Below the pieces are notes generated by a model. It saw only the letters and a program-made list of their open reading frames with translations. It was not told the origin of the DNA and did no database searches. A stretch of 64,000 nt of DNA from an uncultured Lachnospiraceae bacterium (GTDB taxonomy: Bacteria; Bacillota; Clostridia; Lachnospirales; Lachnospiraceae), in the NCBI GenBank assembly GCA_902802515.1, contig CADCMM010000001.1, forward strand, positions 1 to 64,000. Reading direction: 5' to 3'. This document shows positions 62,712-64,000 of this stretch, piece after piece; positions within the stretch are counted from its first letter, which is position 1; each line of letters starts with the position of its first letter. A program made the translations under genes and the position numbers.

Positions 62712-63454
62712 ACTATCATGTACTGACACTGTTTCCGGAAATGATCCTGGCGGGAATGAACACCAGCATCATTGGAAGGGCCATTGAGAAAGGGCTGATT
62801 TCTCTGGAGGCTGTCAATATCCGTGACTATGCGGAAGAGAAACGTAAAGGCCGGGTGGATGATTATCCTTACGGAGGCGGAGCTGGTATGGTGATGCAGG
62901 CGGAGCCGGTTTACGCGGCTTACGCGGCATTGGAGAAAAAGATTGGGAAAAAGCCAAGAGTGATCTATCTGAATCCGCAGGGGCAGGTATTCCGGCAGCC
63001 ATTGGCAGAGGAACTGGCGCAGGAAGAAGATCTGGTTTTTCTCTGCGGCCATTATGAAGGAATCGATGAGCGGGTACTGGAAGAGATCGTGACAGATCAT
63101 GTTTCTGTCGGGGATTACGTTCTCACTGGCGGGGAACTGCCGGCTATGGTGATGATGGATGCGATCTCCAGGTTGGTTCCGGGAGTTCTGAATAATGAAG
63201 AATCAGCTCAATTTGAGAGCTTTCAGGATAATCTGTTGGAGTATCCGCAGTATAGCCGCCCCGAAGAATGGCGCGGTAAAAAGGTTCCGGCTGTCTTATT
63301 GTCGGGCCACCATGGCAATGTGGAGCAATGGAGAAGAGAACAATCCCTCAGGCGGACGTTCGAACGTCGGCCGGATCTTTTGGAGCGGGCAAACTTAAGC
63401 GTCAAAGACAGGAAATATCTTGAAAATTTACTTGCATTTGAAATAGAAACATGA
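62708..63454 (+). CDS. trmD: tRNA (guanine-N1-)-methyltransferase TrmD
   Basis: A 248-residue SPOUT methyltransferase making m1G37 with S-adenosylmethionine. The start is NYHVLTLFPEM; the trefoil knot residues are in YPYGGGAGMVMQAEP, CGHYEGIDERVLE and SVGDYVLTGGELPAMVM. Translationally coupled to rimM by an ATGA overlap. A promoter for rplS lies inside its 3' end. Confidence 0.97.
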   Translation: MNYHVLTLFPEMILAGMNTSIIGRAIEKGLISLEAVNIRDYAEEKRKGRVDDYPYGGGAGMVMQAEPVYAAYAALEKKIGKKPRVIYLNPQGQVFRQPLAEELAQEEDLVFLCGHYEGIDERVLEEIVTDHVSVGDYVLTGGELPAMVMMDAISRLVPGVLNNEESAQFESFQDNLLEYPQYSRPEEWRGKKVPAVLLSGHHGNVEQWRREQSLRRTFERRPDLLERANLSVKDRKYLENLLAFEIET

Positions 63455-63541
63455 TAGAATAATTTGCGTTGTGATGAAAGAGATGGTCCTCTGTTGCGGT
63501 AAGCATTAAGAACATCCGAATGTATAAGGAGGAACAACACG
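63432..63541 (+). promoter_or_regulatory. rplS promoter and leader (possible L19 leader)
   Basis: TTGCAT (63432-63437), 17 bases, TAGAAT (63455-63460) drives rplS from within the trmD end. The 75-base leader (63466-63541) contains short complementary segments and could be an autogenous L19 leader, but I could not confirm a fold. Confidence 0.45.
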
Positions 63542-63889
63542 ATGAATGAAATTATTAAAAACATTGAAGCTGCTCAGATGAAAGCAGATGCTCCGAAGTT
63601 TAACGTAGGTGATACGGTTCGGGTGTATGCAAAAATCAAAGAGGGTAACCGTGAACGTATTCAGGTTTTCGAGGGCGTCGTTTTGAAAAAACAGGGCGGC
63701 AGCAACAGAGAGACCTTTACTGTTAGAAAAAATTCCAATGGTATCGGCGTAGAAAAGACCTGGCCGCTGCATTCTCCGACGATTGAGAAGGTTGAGGTCG
63801 TTCGTCTTGGTAAGGTAAGACGAGCAAAGCTGAATTACCTGAGAGATCGTGTCGGTAAGAGCGCAAAGGTAAAAGAGTTAGTGAAATAG
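63542..63889 (+). CDS. rplS: 50S ribosomal protein L19
   Basis: A 115-residue protein with the family signatures [60 protein letters not shown] and [36 protein letters not shown] precedes ATG 63542. Confidence 0.98.
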   Translation: MNEIIKNIEAAQMKADAPKFNVGDTVRVYAKIKEGNRERIQVFEGVVLKKQGGSNRETFTVRKNSNGIGVEKTWPLHSPTIEKVEVVRLGKVRRAKLNYLRDRVGKSAKVKELVK

Positions 63890-63898
63890 TTCATGCAG

Positions 63899-63930
63899 CG
63901 AGGGACAAATACATTGTATTTTGTCCCTCG
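63899..63930 (+). terminator. Terminator after rplS
   Basis: CGAGGGACAAATAC pairs with GTATTTTGTCCCTCG and separates rplS from the next gene. Confidence 0.8.
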
Positions 63931-63950
63931 TCGTTCATATAGGGAGCCAT

Positions 63951-64000
63951 ATGAGTATTTTTCGTAAACAAAAGAAATCCATTCCAAGGGTAGTACTTGG
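63951..64000 (+). CDS. Start of a gene cut by the window end (possibly signal peptidase I)
   Basis: An ATG at 63951, eight bases after AGGGAG, opens MSIFRKQKKSIPRVVL, a basic N-terminus leading into the window edge. In many Lachnospiraceae a signal peptidase I gene follows rplS, and the sequence fits its short basic cytoplasmic start, but too little is present to identify it. Confidence 0.4.
   Translation, partial: MSIFRKQKKSIPRVVL

Overview
The window looks like a core chromosomal segment from a low-to-mid-GC Gram-positive anaerobe of the class Clostridia, most likely a gut Lachnospiraceae. This is inferred from the strong AGGAGG-type ribosome binding sites and TTGACA-17-TATAAT promoters, the split GlgC/GlgD pair, the iron-sulfur scaffold plus GGGtGRT pair, archaeal-type PurO next to a stand-alone AICAR transformylase under a ZTP riboswitch, and the ffh-rpsP-khpA-rimM-trmD-rplS order. 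The genus cannot be fixed from sequence alone. I see no rRNA, CRISPR array, prophage or insertion sequence.

Layout. 1-4.6 kb: a PHP-type histidinol phosphatase, then the glycolytic run gap-pgk-tpiA, with a 117-bp tandem repeat wedged between pgk and tpiA. 4.6-6.2 kb: a small accessory cassette (HXXEE membrane protein, a flavodoxin gene broken by a stop codon, divergent TetR regulator). 6.3-8.4 kb: ZTP riboswitch, purO and AICAR transformylase (last two steps to IMP). 8.4-10.9 kb: a polar amino acid ABC transporter whose binding protein has its lobes in circularly permuted order, preceded by two ArgR-like boxes. 10.9-11.2 kb: a long structured repeat (element A). 11.3-14.2 kb: homoserine dehydrogenase and phosphoglycerate mutase. 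14.27-14.6 kb: a candidate type I toxin-antitoxin locus (29-codon hydrophobic peptide plus antisense RNA). 14.8-17.8 kb: HtrA-like protease and enolase. 17.8-21.3 kb: secG, rnr, smpB and tmRNA, a coherent ribosome-rescue and RNA-decay group. 21.4-27.5 kb: two-component system, BaiN-like flavoprotein, cmk, ispH, S1-domain protein. 27.6-29.6 kb: three minus-strand genes. 29.8-35.1 kb: nucleotidyltransferase, Fe-S scaffold, GGGtGRT protein, glgC-glgD. 35.4-39.7 kb: NlpC/P60 protein, yhbY-nadD-yqeK-rsfS, SseB-like protein. 39.7-50.3 kb: aroC (-), LysM protein, degenerate rhomboid, LTA synthase-like protein, lysA-like decarboxylase, tRNA-Leu, ABC-class ATPase, superoxide dismutase (-), and leuA under a leucine T-box. 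50.6-55.1 kb: SleB-like hydrolase, thrC, a small membrane protein, structured element B, citrate synthase (-). 55.4-59.7 kb: pckA, a probable 6S RNA, SpoIID-like and BrkB-like proteins. 59.7-64 kb: ylxM-ffh and rpsP-khpA-rimM-trmD-rplS, ending in a gene cut by the window edge.

Functionally the window is mostly housekeeping: glycolysis and gluconeogenesis (gap, pgk, tpiA, gpmI, eno, pckA), aspartate-family and branched-chain amino acids (hom, thrC, lysA-like, leuA), purines, ribosome maturation and rescue, and envelope proteins. The less ordinary observations are the circularly permuted binding protein, the two related elements A and B whose stem sequences differ but remain paired, the type I toxin-antitoxin candidate with fully readable regulatory architecture, and the 117-bp repeat that supplies the pgk stop codon.
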